Shown piece by piece: positions 7,594 through 16,451 of a stretch of DNA of 64,000 nucleotides. The stretch is taken from positions 1 through 64,000 of the forward strand of contig CBFIHR010000008.1 in the NCBI GenBank assembly GCA_965662365.1, given 5' to 3'. The DNA comes from CAWVWD01 sp965662365. Lineage in GTDB: Bacteria > Bacteroidota > Bacteroidia > Chitinophagales > Saprospiraceae. The position numbers and the translations under genes were made by a program. Within the stretch, counting starts at the first letter, position 1. Each line of letters opens with the position of its first letter. Below the pieces are notes generated by a model. It did not search any database. It had not been told where the DNA came from and saw nothing but the letters and a program-made list of their open reading frames with translations.

Positions 7594-10194
7594 TTATTTC
7601 TTTTTTGTTGTTCGTTTAGTAGTAGTTTTTTTTGCAGTTGTTTTTCTTGCAGTTGTTTTCTTTTTTGCAGCCACTCTTTTTTTCTTTGGTTTGAAGGCGT
7701 CTGGTACTTCTGCTTCAACTATCGCTTTTACTTGTTCTAAAGTCATTTCTTTAGCTTGTTCTGGCAACATTCGTTTACTGTCTTCATTTCGTAGCTGAAA
7801 CTTCTTTTTACCAAAACGGATGAAAGGTCCCCAGCGACCATTTTCAACACTTAACTTTAAGTCTTCCAACCAGTTATGAATATATCGATTTGCTTCTTTC
7901 TCTTCTTTTGCTTCAATTAACTCTTTCATATCCGCATCAGAAATTGTCTCAGGATCGTAGCGTTTCGGAATATTAATGAACATTCCATTCCATTTTAAGA
8001 AAGGTCCAAAACGACCTGCACCTTTTGTCACAGGCAAACCTTTATATTCGTAAACCGGTGCATCTTGTTTTTGTCTTTCGAGAATTAATTCAATTGCACG
8101 AGATTTTGATACATCTAAAGGATTTTCTCCTCTTGGAATTGAAATAAACTTTTCGTCATATTTCACATAAGGACCAAATCGACCCTCATTGACAAGAATT
8201 TCTTTACCGTCGTATTCTCCCAGATTTAATGGAAACTTAAACAGCTCCAAAGCATCTTCTAAGTTGATTTTTTCAATCGACTGATTCGGTTTTAGATTCG
8301 CATATCGAGGTTTTTCATCTTCGTCCAATTCGTCCGGTGCACCGATTTGAGCTACCGAGCCATAACGTGACAAACGCACCAAAATCGTACGACCAGATTC
8401 AGGGTCTTTTCCTAAAATTCGTTCTCCCGAAGCCCTATCCGCCTCTTTGCCCGTTTTTTCAACGTGTTCATGGAAAGGATTATAAAACTCCTTCAACAAC
8501 TCAACCCAAATCTCTTTTCCATCAGCGACTTTATCCAAGCGTTTTTCCATATCGGCTGTAAAACCGTAGCTCATGATGTCGTCAAAATGTTCTGACAAAA
8601 AATCAACGACAATCATTCCAGTATCACTCGGGAAAAGTTTGTTTTTCTCTGCACCAGTATTTTCCGTATCAACTCGTTTAGAAACTTCGTTATTTTGAAG
8701 CGTCAACACATTATATTTACGAGGCACGCCTTCTTTATTTGTTTTCACAACATAACCCCGTTTCGGTTCCATAATTCGAGAAATTGTCGGGGCATAAGTC
8801 GAAGGACGACCGATTCCCAATTCCTCTAATTTTTTTACCAAACTTGCTTCTGTATATCTTGCTTTTGAACGAGAAAAACGCTCTGTTCCAGTCATATATT
8901 TCAAGTCCACCATTTGACCAACATTTAATGGCGGCAACATTCCTTTTACATCCTCATCTTCGTCGTCGTCGTTTGACTCTAAATAAACTTTTAAAAAGCC
9001 ATCAAACTTAATTACTTCCCCTTTTGCTACTAATTTTGTATCAGGAATTGTTGAAACACCAATATCAACAGTAGTCCTTTCTAATTGAGCATCAGCCATT
9101 TGCGATGCAATCGTACGTTTCCAAATCAATTCGTACAACCGCATTTGATCACGATCTACGCCTGCACCAGTTTTAGAAATATACGAAGGACGAATCGCTT
9201 CGTGAGCTTCTTGAGCTCCTTCACTTTTGCTTTTAAAACGGCGAGTTTGTACGTAATTTTGACCAAAACTGTTGGCAATTTCAGTAGCAATACTTTGCAA
9301 AGCAGTTTCACTTAAGCTCGTAGAATCAGTACGCATATAAGTAATGTGTCCTGCTTCGTACAAACGCTGTGCAGTTGACATTGTGCGAGATACCGAAAAC
9401 CCTAATTTTCTACTTGCTTCCTGTTGTAATGTTGAAGTTGTAAACGGTGCGGCCGGTTTGCGTTTTGCAGGACGTACTTTTATATCTTTAATCTTAAAAC
9501 TTGCACCAACACATTTATTCAAATAATCGGTTGCGTCCTTTTCTGTTTTAAAATTAGAAGGTAATTCACCCTTGAACTCTACCCAGCGCCCACGCTCATT
9601 TTTTACTTTAAAAACAGCAACGACTTTATAATAAGGTGTCGGTTTGAAATCACGGATTTCTCGCTCTCTTTCAACAATTAACTTCACCGCAACCGATTGA
9701 ACACGACCAGCAGACAATCCGCTTTTTACCTTTTTCCATAATAATTGTGACAACTCAAAACCCACCAAACGATCCAAAATACGTCGTGCTTGTTGAGCAT
9801 TAACGACATCTTTATCCAATAATCGAGGCGATTGAATGGCTTTTTTCAGCGCAGGTTTCGTAATCTCACGAAACACAATCCGCTTTGTTGTATTTTCATT
9901 TAAGCCTAAAACCTCGCATAAGTGCCAAGAAATCGCTTCTCCCTCACGGTCTTCATCCGTCGCCAGCCATACTTCATCAGCCTTTTTTACCCACGATTTC
10001 AAGTCATTAACAACCTTATATTTTTCTTTGGGAACGATGTAAGTAGGTTTGAAATTATTTTCTATGTCAACGGCGTTTTTGTCCTTACTTAAATCTCGAA
10101 TATGACCATAACATGAGCGAACTGTAAAATCTTTACCTAAATATTTTTCAATAGTTTTTGCCTTTGCAGGCGACTCTACTATTAGTAAATTCAT
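7594..10194 (-). CDS. topA: DNA topoisomerase I
   Basis: Type IA topoisomerase of 866 residues that relaxes negative supercoils by passing one strand through a transient break. The Toprim domain has Glu7 in LIVESPAKAKTIEKYLG and the acidic D80-E81-D82-R83-E84 motif. The catalytic tyrosine is Tyr286 in HITYMRTDS. After the core come repeated short C-terminal modules of the zinc-free type (FGPYVKYDEKF, FGPFLKWNGMF, WGPFIRFGKKKF). The last 35 residues are a Lys/Thr/Ala tail rich in TTAKKTTTK that resembles histone H1 tails and probably adds DNA affinity. A 57-residue membrane protein follows 3 nt later. Confidence 0.97.
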   Translation of the reverse strand: MNLLIVESPAKAKTIEKYLGKDFTVRSCYGHIRDLSKDKNAVDIENNFKPTYIVPKEKYKVVNDLKSWVKKADEVWLATDEDREGEAISWHLCEVLGLNENTTKRIVFREITKPALKKAIQSPRLLDKDVVNAQQARRILDRLVGFELSQLLWKKVKSGLSAGRVQSVAVKLIVEREREIRDFKPTPYYKVVAVFKVKNERGRWVEFKGELPSNFKTEKDATDYLNKCVGASFKIKDIKVRPAKRKPAAPFTTSTLQQEASRKLGFSVSRTMSTAQRLYEAGHITYMRTDSTSLSETALQSIATEIANSFGQNYVQTRRFKSKSEGAQEAHEAIRPSYISKTGAGVDRDQMRLYELIWKRTIASQMADAQLERTTVDIGVSTIPDTKLVAKGEVIKFDGFLKVYLESNDDDEDEDVKGMLPPLNVGQMVDLKYMTGTERFSRSKARYTEASLVKKLEELGIGRPSTYAPTISRIMEPKRGYVVKTNKEGVPRKYNVLTLQNNEVSKRVDTENTGAEKNKLFPSDTGMIVVDFLSEHFDDIMSYGFTADMEKRLDKVADGKEIWVELLKEFYNPFHEHVEKTGKEADRASGERILGKDPESGRTILVRLSRYGSVAQIGAPDELDEDEKPRYANLKPNQSIEKINLEDALELFKFPLNLGEYDGKEILVNEGRFGPYVKYDEKFISIPRGENPLDVSKSRAIELILERQKQDAPVYEYKGLPVTKGAGRFGPFLKWNGMFINIPKRYDPETISDADMKELIEAKEEKEANRYIHNWLEDLKLSVENGRWGPFIRFGKKKFQLRNEDSKRMLPEQAKEMTLEQVKAIVEAEVPDAFKPKKKRVAAKKKTTARKTTAKKTTTKRTTKKK

Positions 10195-10339
10195 AAATAT
10201 ATTTTTATTAAGAATCGTATAAACGATTGATTGTCAGTTTTTTAAACAACTATTATTCTTAGTTCTATATTCCTATCTTGCCCTAATAATTGCTCACTTT
10301 TTTTGTGAATAAAGTAAGAATATCACTTTATCACAATTA

Positions 10340-10347
10340 CAAAAGTA
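10340..10347 (-). promoter_or_regulatory. Promoter -7 element for topA
   Basis: The minus strand reads TACTTTTG about 145 nt before the topA start. The -33 element is not clear. The intergenic stretch 10195-10488 is otherwise AT-rich without a gene. Confidence 0.4.
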
Positions 10348-10488
10348 ACGGTTATGTTCAAAAATCATATAATTTTTGAGATAGTTCCGTATTTATTTTT
10401 TTTTAAACCTATTTTGAATAAGTGTCAAAAAGTTGGATTTTAGAAGAATTTTGCTATATATTCAATTATTGAAAACTAAGCTCGTAAA

Positions 10489-11223
10489 TTACCGGGCAGC
10501 TTGCTCCAAATCTTCGGGCGTATCAATCCCAATCGTTTCAAATTCTGTTGGCATGACACCTATTATATAATCATTTTCTAACCAGCGCAGCTGCTCTAAA
10601 GCTTCTGATTTTTCAAAATTAGACATCGGTTTTTCAATAATTTCTAATAAAGTCGGAGTACGAAACGCATAAATCCCGATGTGTTTGTAAAAATCTTGCT
10701 GTTCGAGCCATTTATCATTCTTGACACCTCTTATATAAGGTATCGTTTGTCGACTAAAATACAAGGCTTTTCCCGATTGTGAAAACACAACTTTTACGGC
10801 GTTTGGATTAAAGAGCGTTTCTTTATCCATGATTTTTTTTGCTGCTGTCGCAATATTGAATTGTGAGTTTTTTATTAAAAAGTTCGCTAAATCACCAATA
10901 AGTAGTGGCTGAATAAAGGGTTCGTCACCTTGAATATTTATCGCAATATCAAAATTATCATCTATCTTTTTAATAACTTCCGCAATGCGTTCCGTACCGC
11001 TTTCATGCGTTTTAGCCGTCATGATTACATTTCCATCAAACGATTTTACATGATTAAAAATACGTTCGTCATCCGTTGCAACAATCGTTTTTGTAATTAA
11101 TTCAGCTGCCTGTACTTGTTCGTACACTCGCTGAATCATAGAAACACCCTTAATTTTGACTAAAGGTTTGCCCGGAAAGCGAGTCGAGTCATAACGTGCA
11201 GGGATAATTCCGATAATTTTCAT
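10489..11223 (-). CDS. kdsB: 3-deoxy-manno-octulosonate cytidylyltransferase
   Basis: CMP-Kdo synthetase: activates Kdo with CTP for lipopolysaccharide inner-core assembly in the cytoplasm. The 244-residue protein opens with IIGIIPARYDSTRFPGKPL, the nucleotide-binding loop of the family, and has IVATDDERIF and INIQGDEPF for metal and sugar binding. The start is ATG 11223; the longer frame begins at a TTG and would lie over the promoter (TACCTTTG at 11239-11246). The transcript would then have a leader of only about 9 nt. Length fits the family (about 245). It implies that the organism makes Kdo-containing LPS. Confidence 0.95.
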   Translation of the reverse strand: MKIIGIIPARYDSTRFPGKPLVKIKGVSMIQRVYEQVQAAELITKTIVATDDERIFNHVKSFDGNVIMTAKTHESGTERIAEVIKKIDDNFDIAINIQGDEPFIQPLLIGDLANFLIKNSQFNIATAAKKIMDKETLFNPNAVKVVFSQSGKALYFSRQTIPYIRGVKNDKWLEQQDFYKHIGIYAFRTPTLLEIIEKPMSNFEKSEALEQLRWLENDYIIGVMPTEFETIGIDTPEDLEQAAR

Positions 11224-11238
11224 AAGATAGATTTTGGA

Positions 11239-11246
11239 CAAAGGTA
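11239..11246 (-). promoter_or_regulatory. Promoter -7 element for kdsB
   Basis: The minus strand reads TACCTTTG, with a TTG about 19 nt further upstream near 11265-11268 as a possible -33 element. It decides the kdsB start in favour of 11223. Confidence 0.55.
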
Positions 11247-11278
11247 AGCAGAATAAAAACAGTGATGCAAGGCATTTT

Positions 11279-11402
11279 GTAGTCTCGCAAATAAGTTTTC
11301 AATATTTTGTAGTAGGCTATTGAATTTTCCTACCAAAAACTAACTATTGTATTGAAAATAAATCAATTGCATTTTTTATCAAAAACTCATTTGCGGAACT
11401 AC
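11279..11402. repeat. MITE-like inverted-repeat element
   Basis: Ends of about 21 bp (11279-11299 with 11382-11402) pair with two or three mismatches: GTAGTCTCGCAAATAAGTTTT against the complement of the right end. Inside, TTTTCAATA and TATTGAAAA, and GTAGG and CCTAC, pair again, so the whole 124 bp can fold as one long hairpin. It has no coding capacity. A similar left end is at about 2268. The rest of 11224-11579 shows nothing further. Confidence 0.5.
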
Positions 11403-11579
11403 GCCATAATAAGTAATCGGTCGTAAATAAGTATGACTAAAACTTTGAAATTTATTGTACTTATTTTGAACGGTTACAGTATATACCTATATTAAAAAAT
11501 TACTTTTATACTGCGTTTATTGGTCAATATATTCAAAATATGGACCTCAAATTTGAGTAACACACCGTTATATAAGAAG

Positions 11580-12974
11580 TTACAGCCCATATTGATCAAT
11601 CAAATAGACCAAAGAAAAAATAGCTGCAACGCCCATATCTAATTCCCTTTTATTAACCGTATCAATGTTATCTTCACCTGTGTGATGATAATCAAAGTAG
11701 CGTTGTGAATCCGGAATAAAACCAATCAATAATCCTTTCTGGTCTTTCAATCGAGAAATATCTGCTCCACTTCCGCCTTTCGATAAATCTAAACCGTAAG
11801 GACTTAATAATTCTTCATATTTTTTGAATTTTGCAAATCGGTCAGGAAAAGTTGAAACATCGCCTTCACAACCAAACCCTCTTGGCGTAAATCCACCTCT
11901 ATCTGACTCTATAGCTGCTAAGTGAAACTCTTGATTGTCATTTGATGCTTTGGCGTAAGCCTTCGAACCTTGTTGGCCATTCTCTTCATTCATAAATAAA
12001 ACACAGCGAATCGTACGTTTTGGCTTATAATTCATCGCTTTTATCATTTGTAAGGTTGCCATTGCATGAACGACGCCCGAACCGTCATCGTGTGCCCCTT
12101 GTCCTACGTCCCAACTATCCAAATGTCCACCAATTAAGATAATTTCATTAGGAAATTCGCTGCCTGTAAGTTCACCGATAACGTTGTAGGATTTTTTTTC
12201 GCCCATCATTTGGCAAGTTGTTCTAAAATAAACCGAAACATTCTCTTCTTGCTTCAAAATTCGACTTAATAAATCCGAATCAATCGTACTTATTCCGATA
12301 GATGGAATCGGTTTAACTCCTTCGTTATAGCGACTATTGACGGTAACACCCGTATGCGGCACGTTATCAATCGAAGGAGTGACCGACCGTACAATCGCAC
12401 CGACTGCACCAAAATTTGCAGCAATCGCTGGCCCGTGAACTCGTTGGTCAACCGCTCCTCCGTACGCTGCGAAGGTATTTATCTGCGTGACATCGGCAGG
12501 ACGATTAAAAAAGACAATCTTACCCTCAATCGCTTTTCGACCTAATTTTTTAACTTCATCTAAGCTTTGAACTTCGATGACTTCCGCTGTTAAGCCATTG
12601 TTTCCAGTTCCGATAGAATTTCCTAAAGCTAAAGCAGATAAGTCCACCGTTCCCATTGTACGAGAATTGACAATACGAGCGATTTCTGCATCGCCCCTTT
12701 CCCAATGCGGAACATAACACTCCTGCAAATAGACTTTATCTAAGCCTAAAGTATCCAACATTTGTCGAGTATATTCGACGGCAGCCATTGCTTCTGGTGA
12801 GCCACTGATTCGGCCACCGATATTTGTTGTTAAATTATATAACCAGTCGTAAGCCTGACTTTCTGTCAGTGTTTTACTATAAATATCCTTGATATAAAAA
12901 GCATCATCGTCATTTTGGGCATTTGTTGTAAGTATAAAACAAGAGAAAAATGCTAATAAAATAATTTTTTTCAT
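11580..12974 (-). CDS. Secreted M28-family zinc peptidase
   Basis: A 464-residue exported metallopeptidase, probably an aminopeptidase or carboxypeptidase of the periplasm or cell surface. A signal peptide ends near AQ at residue 20. Residues about 110-250 fit a PA-type insert. The M28 catalytic part shows the co-catalytic zinc ligands in order: GGHLDSWDVGQGAHDDGSG, MNEENGQQGS, AIESDRGGF and FDYHHTGEDNIDTV. All expected His, Asp and Glu residues are present, so it should be active. It is monocistronic. The exact substrate cannot be read from sequence. Confidence 0.88.
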   Translation of the reverse strand: MKKIILLAFFSCFILTTNAQNDDDAFYIKDIYSKTLTESQAYDWLYNLTTNIGGRISGSPEAMAAVEYTRQMLDTLGLDKVYLQECYVPHWERGDAEIARIVNSRTMGTVDLSALALGNSIGTGNNGLTAEVIEVQSLDEVKKLGRKAIEGKIVFFNRPADVTQINTFAAYGGAVDQRVHGPAIAANFGAVGAIVRSVTPSIDNVPHTGVTVNSRYNEGVKPIPSIGISTIDSDLLSRILKQEENVSVYFRTTCQMMGEKKSYNVIGELTGSEFPNEIILIGGHLDSWDVGQGAHDDGSGVVHAMATLQMIKAMNYKPKRTIRCVLFMNEENGQQGSKAYAKASNDNQEFHLAAIESDRGGFTPRGFGCEGDVSTFPDRFAKFKKYEELLSPYGLDLSKGGSGADISRLKDQKGLLIGFIPDSQRYFDYHHTGEDNIDTVNKRELDMGVAAIFSLVYLIDQYGL

Positions 12975-13260
12975 AAATCTATTTTGTGAATTTTTACTGG
13001 AATAATCTTAATAGATGCTAAAGAAACAACAAGACAACAAGATTTTAATCTTGAAATCATCAAAAAGCAGGACTTGACATAAATTTGACAATACTTTTTA
13101 ATAAAATTTAATTTGATGTTATTCTGAATCTCCGAATTTAATTTTTAAAGACCGATTGGTTTATTAATTAGATATTACAAAAGGTCGAACTTGTAAAACA
13201 CTTGATTTTGCAGTTTTTATGCCATCAATTATCGTATTGGGTTAGTGTGAAAAATTCATT

Positions 13261-13268
13261 TACCTTTG
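13261..13268 (+). promoter_or_regulatory. Promoter of the candidate small RNA
   Basis: TACCTTTG at -7, with TTGG at 13237-13240 about 21 nt upstream as the -33 element. It is a good Bacteroidota promoter that does not precede any gene directly. Confidence 0.55.
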
Positions 13269-13274
13269 TATCGT

Positions 13275-13522
13275 CTTACAGGGAATCATGAAAGATATTG
13301 AACTATTTTATTTAGTTCGTGTTTGATTAGAGAGTTGAATACAAATTGAAGTTATCAGTAAAATACTGGTGCGTAAATTGAAATTATAGTAGATGAATCG
13401 TGACTTTTCAATTAAAATCACGTCTCAAAAGTAACAATAGACAATAAAAATATTAAAAATCATAATTTGGTTTTATTTGGTTAGGGCTGAGGTGACACTA
13501 TCAAGTGTCGCCTCTTTTTTTG
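13275..13522 (+). ncRNA. Candidate small non-coding RNA
   Basis: About 250 nt framed by its own promoter (-7 at 13261) and a strong terminator (13489-13521). It contains no frame longer than 13 codons. Local hairpins are visible: GAACTA/TAGTTC near 13300, TCAGTA/TACTGG near 13360, and CGTGA...TCACG near 13400-13425. A length of about 250 nt could fit a 6S-like RNA or another structured RNA, but I recognise no diagnostic motif of 6S, tmRNA, SRP RNA or RNase P. The downstream gene lpdA has its own promoter, so a leader function is less likely. Confidence 0.4.
13489..13521 (+). terminator. Strong rho-independent terminator
   Basis: An 11-bp stem GAGGTGACACT with its partner (one G-T pair), loop ATCA, followed by seven T. 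It ends the candidate RNA and lies before the lpdA promoter. Of the remaining intergenic sequence, 12975-13236 shows no gene. Confidence 0.85.
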
Positions 13523-13594
13523 TTTATTTTTAATACATATAGATTTCTATATGTATTAATTTCGTAATTTTTCCTTTTCAAAATTTTCGTTTTG

Positions 13595-13602
13595 TACCTT
13601 TG
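13595..13602 (+). promoter_or_regulatory. Promoter -7 element for lpdA
   Basis: TACCTTTG about 140 nt before the lpdA start. The leader between them ends in CTAATCA-type heptamers. Confidence 0.5.
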
Positions 13603-13703
13603 CCTAAAATTGATGATTATTACGAACAACTTAATCAATTATCAATCAGTTTTGATATAAGATTTTAAAATTTCACAACAAAAAAAGTCAATAGTGATTT
13701 TGA

Positions 13704-13732
13704 CGAATCACTAATCACTCAAATACTAATCA
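13704..13732 (+). repeat. Heptamer repeat before lpdA
   Basis: CGAATCA and CTAATCA in tandem (13704-13717) and a further CTAATCA (13726-13732), ending 9 nt before the start codon. An AGTGATT just upstream can pair with the first unit. Confidence 0.6.
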
Positions 13733-13741
13733 CTAAGATTT

Positions 13742-15142
13742 ATGAAATACGATGTTACCGTAATCGGTTCAGGTCCTGGCGGCTATGTTGCAGCGATTCG
13801 TGCCGCACAATTAGGTTTTAAAACCGCAATTATTGAAAAAAAATCATTAGGCGGAACTTGTTTGAATGTCGGTTGTATTCCTTCAAAAGCATTGTTGGAC
13901 TCTTCTGAACATTATCATTTAGCCAAAAAACGATTTGATCAACACGGAATCAAGGTTTCGGGTTTAGAAATTGATATGCCGCAAATGATTAAGCGTAAAA
14001 ATGAAGTTGTTGCTCAAACTGTGGGCGGCATTGAGTTTTTGATGAAGAAAAATAAAATTGATGTTCACAATGGTTTTGGGTCATTTATTGACAAGAACAA
14101 TATCAAAGTAACGGCAGAAGATGGAACAGCAACAACGATTGAAACAGATAAAGTAATCATTGCGACTGGTTCGGAAGCGGTTACACCTGCTTGGTCAAAT
14201 TTTGATGGCAATCGTATTATAACTTCTACAGAAGCATTAGAAATTCAGGAAGTACCTGAAACGATGACGGTTATCGGTGGAGGCGTCATTGGAATGGAAT
14301 TAGGTTCGGTTTATGCTCGTTTGGGGACGCAAGTTCAGGTTGTAGAATTTTTAGATAGAATCATTCCTGGTATGGATAAAGATGCTGCAAAGGAATTGAT
14401 GAAATCTATGAAAAAAATGGGTGTAAAATTCCATTTAAGTCACGCTGTTTCGGAAGTTACGACAGACGGAAAATCAGCAACTTTAAAAGCAAAACATAGA
14501 ACTAAAGATACAGATTTAGAAATTACAGCAGATTACTGTTTGGTTTCAATTGGTCGTCGTGCTTACACGGATAATTTAGGTTTAGAGAATATCGGTGTAA
14601 AAACAGACGAGAGAGGACGCATCGAAGTAGATGGTCATTTACAAACAGCAGTTGAAGGTGTTTATGCAATCGGTGATGTTATTAAAGGTGCGATGTTGGC
14701 ACATAAAGCAGAGGAAGAAGGCGTTTTAGTCGCTGAAATTATGGCTGGACAAAAACCTCATATCAATTATAACTTGATCCCTGGTGTCGTTTATACTTGG
14801 CCGGAGGTAGCAGGTGTCGGGGCATTAGAAGAAGATTTGAAAGCTGACGGAATTCCTTATAATGCCGGAAAATTCCCGATGCGTGCCTTAGGTCGTGCAA
14901 GAGCAAGTATGGATATTGAAGGTTTTGTAAAAATCTTATCACACAAAGAAACTGATGAGGTTTTAGGCGTTCACATGGTTGGTCCTCGTTGTGCGGATAT
15001 TATCGCAGAGGCTGTAATTGCAATGGAGTTTCGTGCTTCGGCAGAAGATATTGCAAGAGCAAGTCATGCGCACCCGACTTATACAGAAGCGATGAAGGAA
15101 GCGGCTTTAGCGGCTACTGGAAATCGTCCTTTGCATATTTAA
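13742..15142 (+). CDS. lpdA: Dihydrolipoyl dehydrogenase (E3)
   Basis: FAD-dependent E3 subunit that reoxidises dihydrolipoamide in pyruvate and 2-oxoglutarate dehydrogenases or the glycine cleavage system. The 466 residues show the FAD motif VIGSGPGGYVAA at the N-terminus, the redox disulfide Cys40/Cys45 in GGTCLNVGCIPSKAL, the NAD motif VIGGGVIGMELG and the C-terminal HAHPTYTEAM active-site base. It stands alone between a promoter and a terminator, so it probably serves more than one complex. Length and motifs are normal. Confidence 0.97.
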   Translation: MKYDVTVIGSGPGGYVAAIRAAQLGFKTAIIEKKSLGGTCLNVGCIPSKALLDSSEHYHLAKKRFDQHGIKVSGLEIDMPQMIKRKNEVVAQTVGGIEFLMKKNKIDVHNGFGSFIDKNNIKVTAEDGTATTIETDKVIIATGSEAVTPAWSNFDGNRIITSTEALEIQEVPETMTVIGGGVIGMELGSVYARLGTQVQVVEFLDRIIPGMDKDAAKELMKSMKKMGVKFHLSHAVSEVTTDGKSATLKAKHRTKDTDLEITADYCLVSIGRRAYTDNLGLENIGVKTDERGRIEVDGHLQTAVEGVYAIGDVIKGAMLAHKAEEEGVLVAEIMAGQKPHINYNLIPGVVYTWPEVAGVGALEEDLKADGIPYNAGKFPMRALGRARASMDIEGFVKILSHKETDEVLGVHMVGPRCADIIAEAVIAMEFRASAEDIARASHAHPTYTEAMKEAALAATGNRPLHI

Positions 15143-15195
15143 ATCTATAGGTACAACCTGTGGTTATTTATATTCAACTATTCCATAGTTGTTAG

Positions 15196-15231
15196 TCGCC
15201 TTGCTACATTTTTTGTGGCAAGGCGATTTTT
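15196..15231 (+). terminator. Terminator after lpdA
   Basis: A 13-bp stem (15196-15208 with 15214-15226, one G-T pair) followed by five T. Confidence 0.85.
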
Positions 15232-15238
15232 GTTTCCA

Positions 15239-15270
15239 TTTGTCGTTTACTGACATTTTACATACTTTTG
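15239..15270 (+). promoter_or_regulatory. Promoter for the TonB-domain lipoprotein
   Basis: TTTG at 15239-15242 and TACTTTTG at 15263-15270, spaced by 20 nt. This is among the best-matching Bacteroidota-type promoters in the window. Confidence 0.6.
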
Positions 15271-15314
15271 ATGCTATCAAATGATACTATCATCTATTAA
15301 AAAAATCAACCTTT

Positions 15315-16235
15315 ATGAAAATCATTCATTACACTTTTCTATTATTGTCTTGTTTTGTAATCGGCTGTTTTACGCCGTCAAGCGTATATCAAACTTCGTC
15401 AAGTCCTGTAAATTTTCAATTTGAAGAAGGCTCAAAAGTGGTTAAAAAAACGTATTGTACGTCATTAGAAAAGACAAAAGATGGTAAATTTATTTTCAAA
15501 CGCTATTATCCGACAACGAGTGTTATGACGGAGCAGATTGGTTTTTGGGATGAGGAAATGACTATTCGAGATGGGAAAACGATTAAGCGTTATGACGATG
15601 GAAAACTGAGAAGTTCATTTACATATGTAAAAAATATCAAAGAAGGTCAAGCTATGGAAGGTAGTTACACCGGAAATTATAAGAACGGTGAACGCTTTGG
15701 TAATTGGCAAATGTTTTATGAAAATGTAAAAATACTCTCGACTAATTATAATGAAAAAGGAGAGTTGCATGGTCAAGATACTTCTTGGACAAAAGAAGGA
15801 AAATTAGCAGCTATTAGAATGTATAAAAATAATGAAAAGGTAAAGGAAGAAATCTTTATTGAAAATACAATGGCATCTGAATTTCAAGTGGTAGAGAAAA
15901 TGCCCCTTTTCCCAAGTGAAAAATGTAGTAAAATAGAAAGTGATAGTTTGAAAAAAATGTGTGCAGATAATGTAATGTTGAAACATATTTATAGTAATAT
16001 TAAATATCCGAGTTTTGCAAGAGAAAATGGAATTGAAGGAACAGCATTGGTTCGCTTTGTAGTCGAAAAAGATGGTTCAATCGTGGAGGTCAAAGCATTG
16101 AACGGCGTTTGCGATGAGATAAAAGCAGAATGCATTCGGGTTATTAATAGTTTTCCGACTTGGCAACCTGGTTATCAAAGAGGTGAACCCGTCAGAGTTC
16201 AGTTTAATCTGCCCATTAATTTTAGATTAAGCTAA
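15315..16235 (+). CDS. Lipoprotein with MORN-like and TonB C-terminal domains
   Basis: A 306-residue lipoprotein (lipobox VIGC, Cys18). The middle (about 85-185) has repeats of the MORN/toxin-antidote kind (GSYTGNYKNGERFGNWQMFYEN, KEGKLAAIRMYKNNEK). Residues about 225-306 form a TonB C-terminal fold (IKYPSFARENGIEGTALVRFVVEKDGSI... and FNLPINFRL), a module common in Bacteroidota. No transmembrane helix for ExbBD coupling is present besides the signal, so it is unlikely to be a classic energy transducer. It could bind TonB-dependent receptors or peptidoglycan. Monocistronic. Confidence 0.75.
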   Translation: MKIIHYTFLLLSCFVIGCFTPSSVYQTSSSPVNFQFEEGSKVVKKTYCTSLEKTKDGKFIFKRYYPTTSVMTEQIGFWDEEMTIRDGKTIKRYDDGKLRSSFTYVKNIKEGQAMEGSYTGNYKNGERFGNWQMFYENVKILSTNYNEKGELHGQDTSWTKEGKLAAIRMYKNNEKVKEEIFIENTMASEFQVVEKMPLFPSEKCSKIESDSLKKMCADNVMLKHIYSNIKYPSFARENGIEGTALVRFVVEKDGSIVEVKALNGVCDEIKAECIRVINSFPTWQPGYQRGEPVRVQFNLPINFRLS

Positions 16236-16252
16236 CGTTTAATCTATTCCCT

Positions 16253-16318
16253 AAAAAGCCGTTAATTTGAAGTCTTATTGTATTTTTTACACTTTAAGGT
16301 TCAACTTAACGGCTTTTT
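16253..16318 (+). terminator. Terminator after the TonB-domain gene
   Basis: A 13-bp stem (16253-16265 with 16306-16318) ending in T5, extended inward by further pairing (TTTGAA with TTCAA). Confidence 0.75.
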
Positions 16319-16451
16319 CATTAGGATAGGTTTTGATAAAAGATTATAATTGCGAGTCTTTAAGTAATAAGGATAAGTGATAGGAAACAAACTACTATTA
16401 CATATACTTATTACGGATTACTTAAAATCAACCAAATAAAACCAAAGTATT

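Noticed and set aside
15315..16235. Classic TonB energy transducer
   Set aside because: It has a lipobox instead of a cytoplasmic-membrane anchor and Pro-rich spacer, so only the C-terminal fold is shared.
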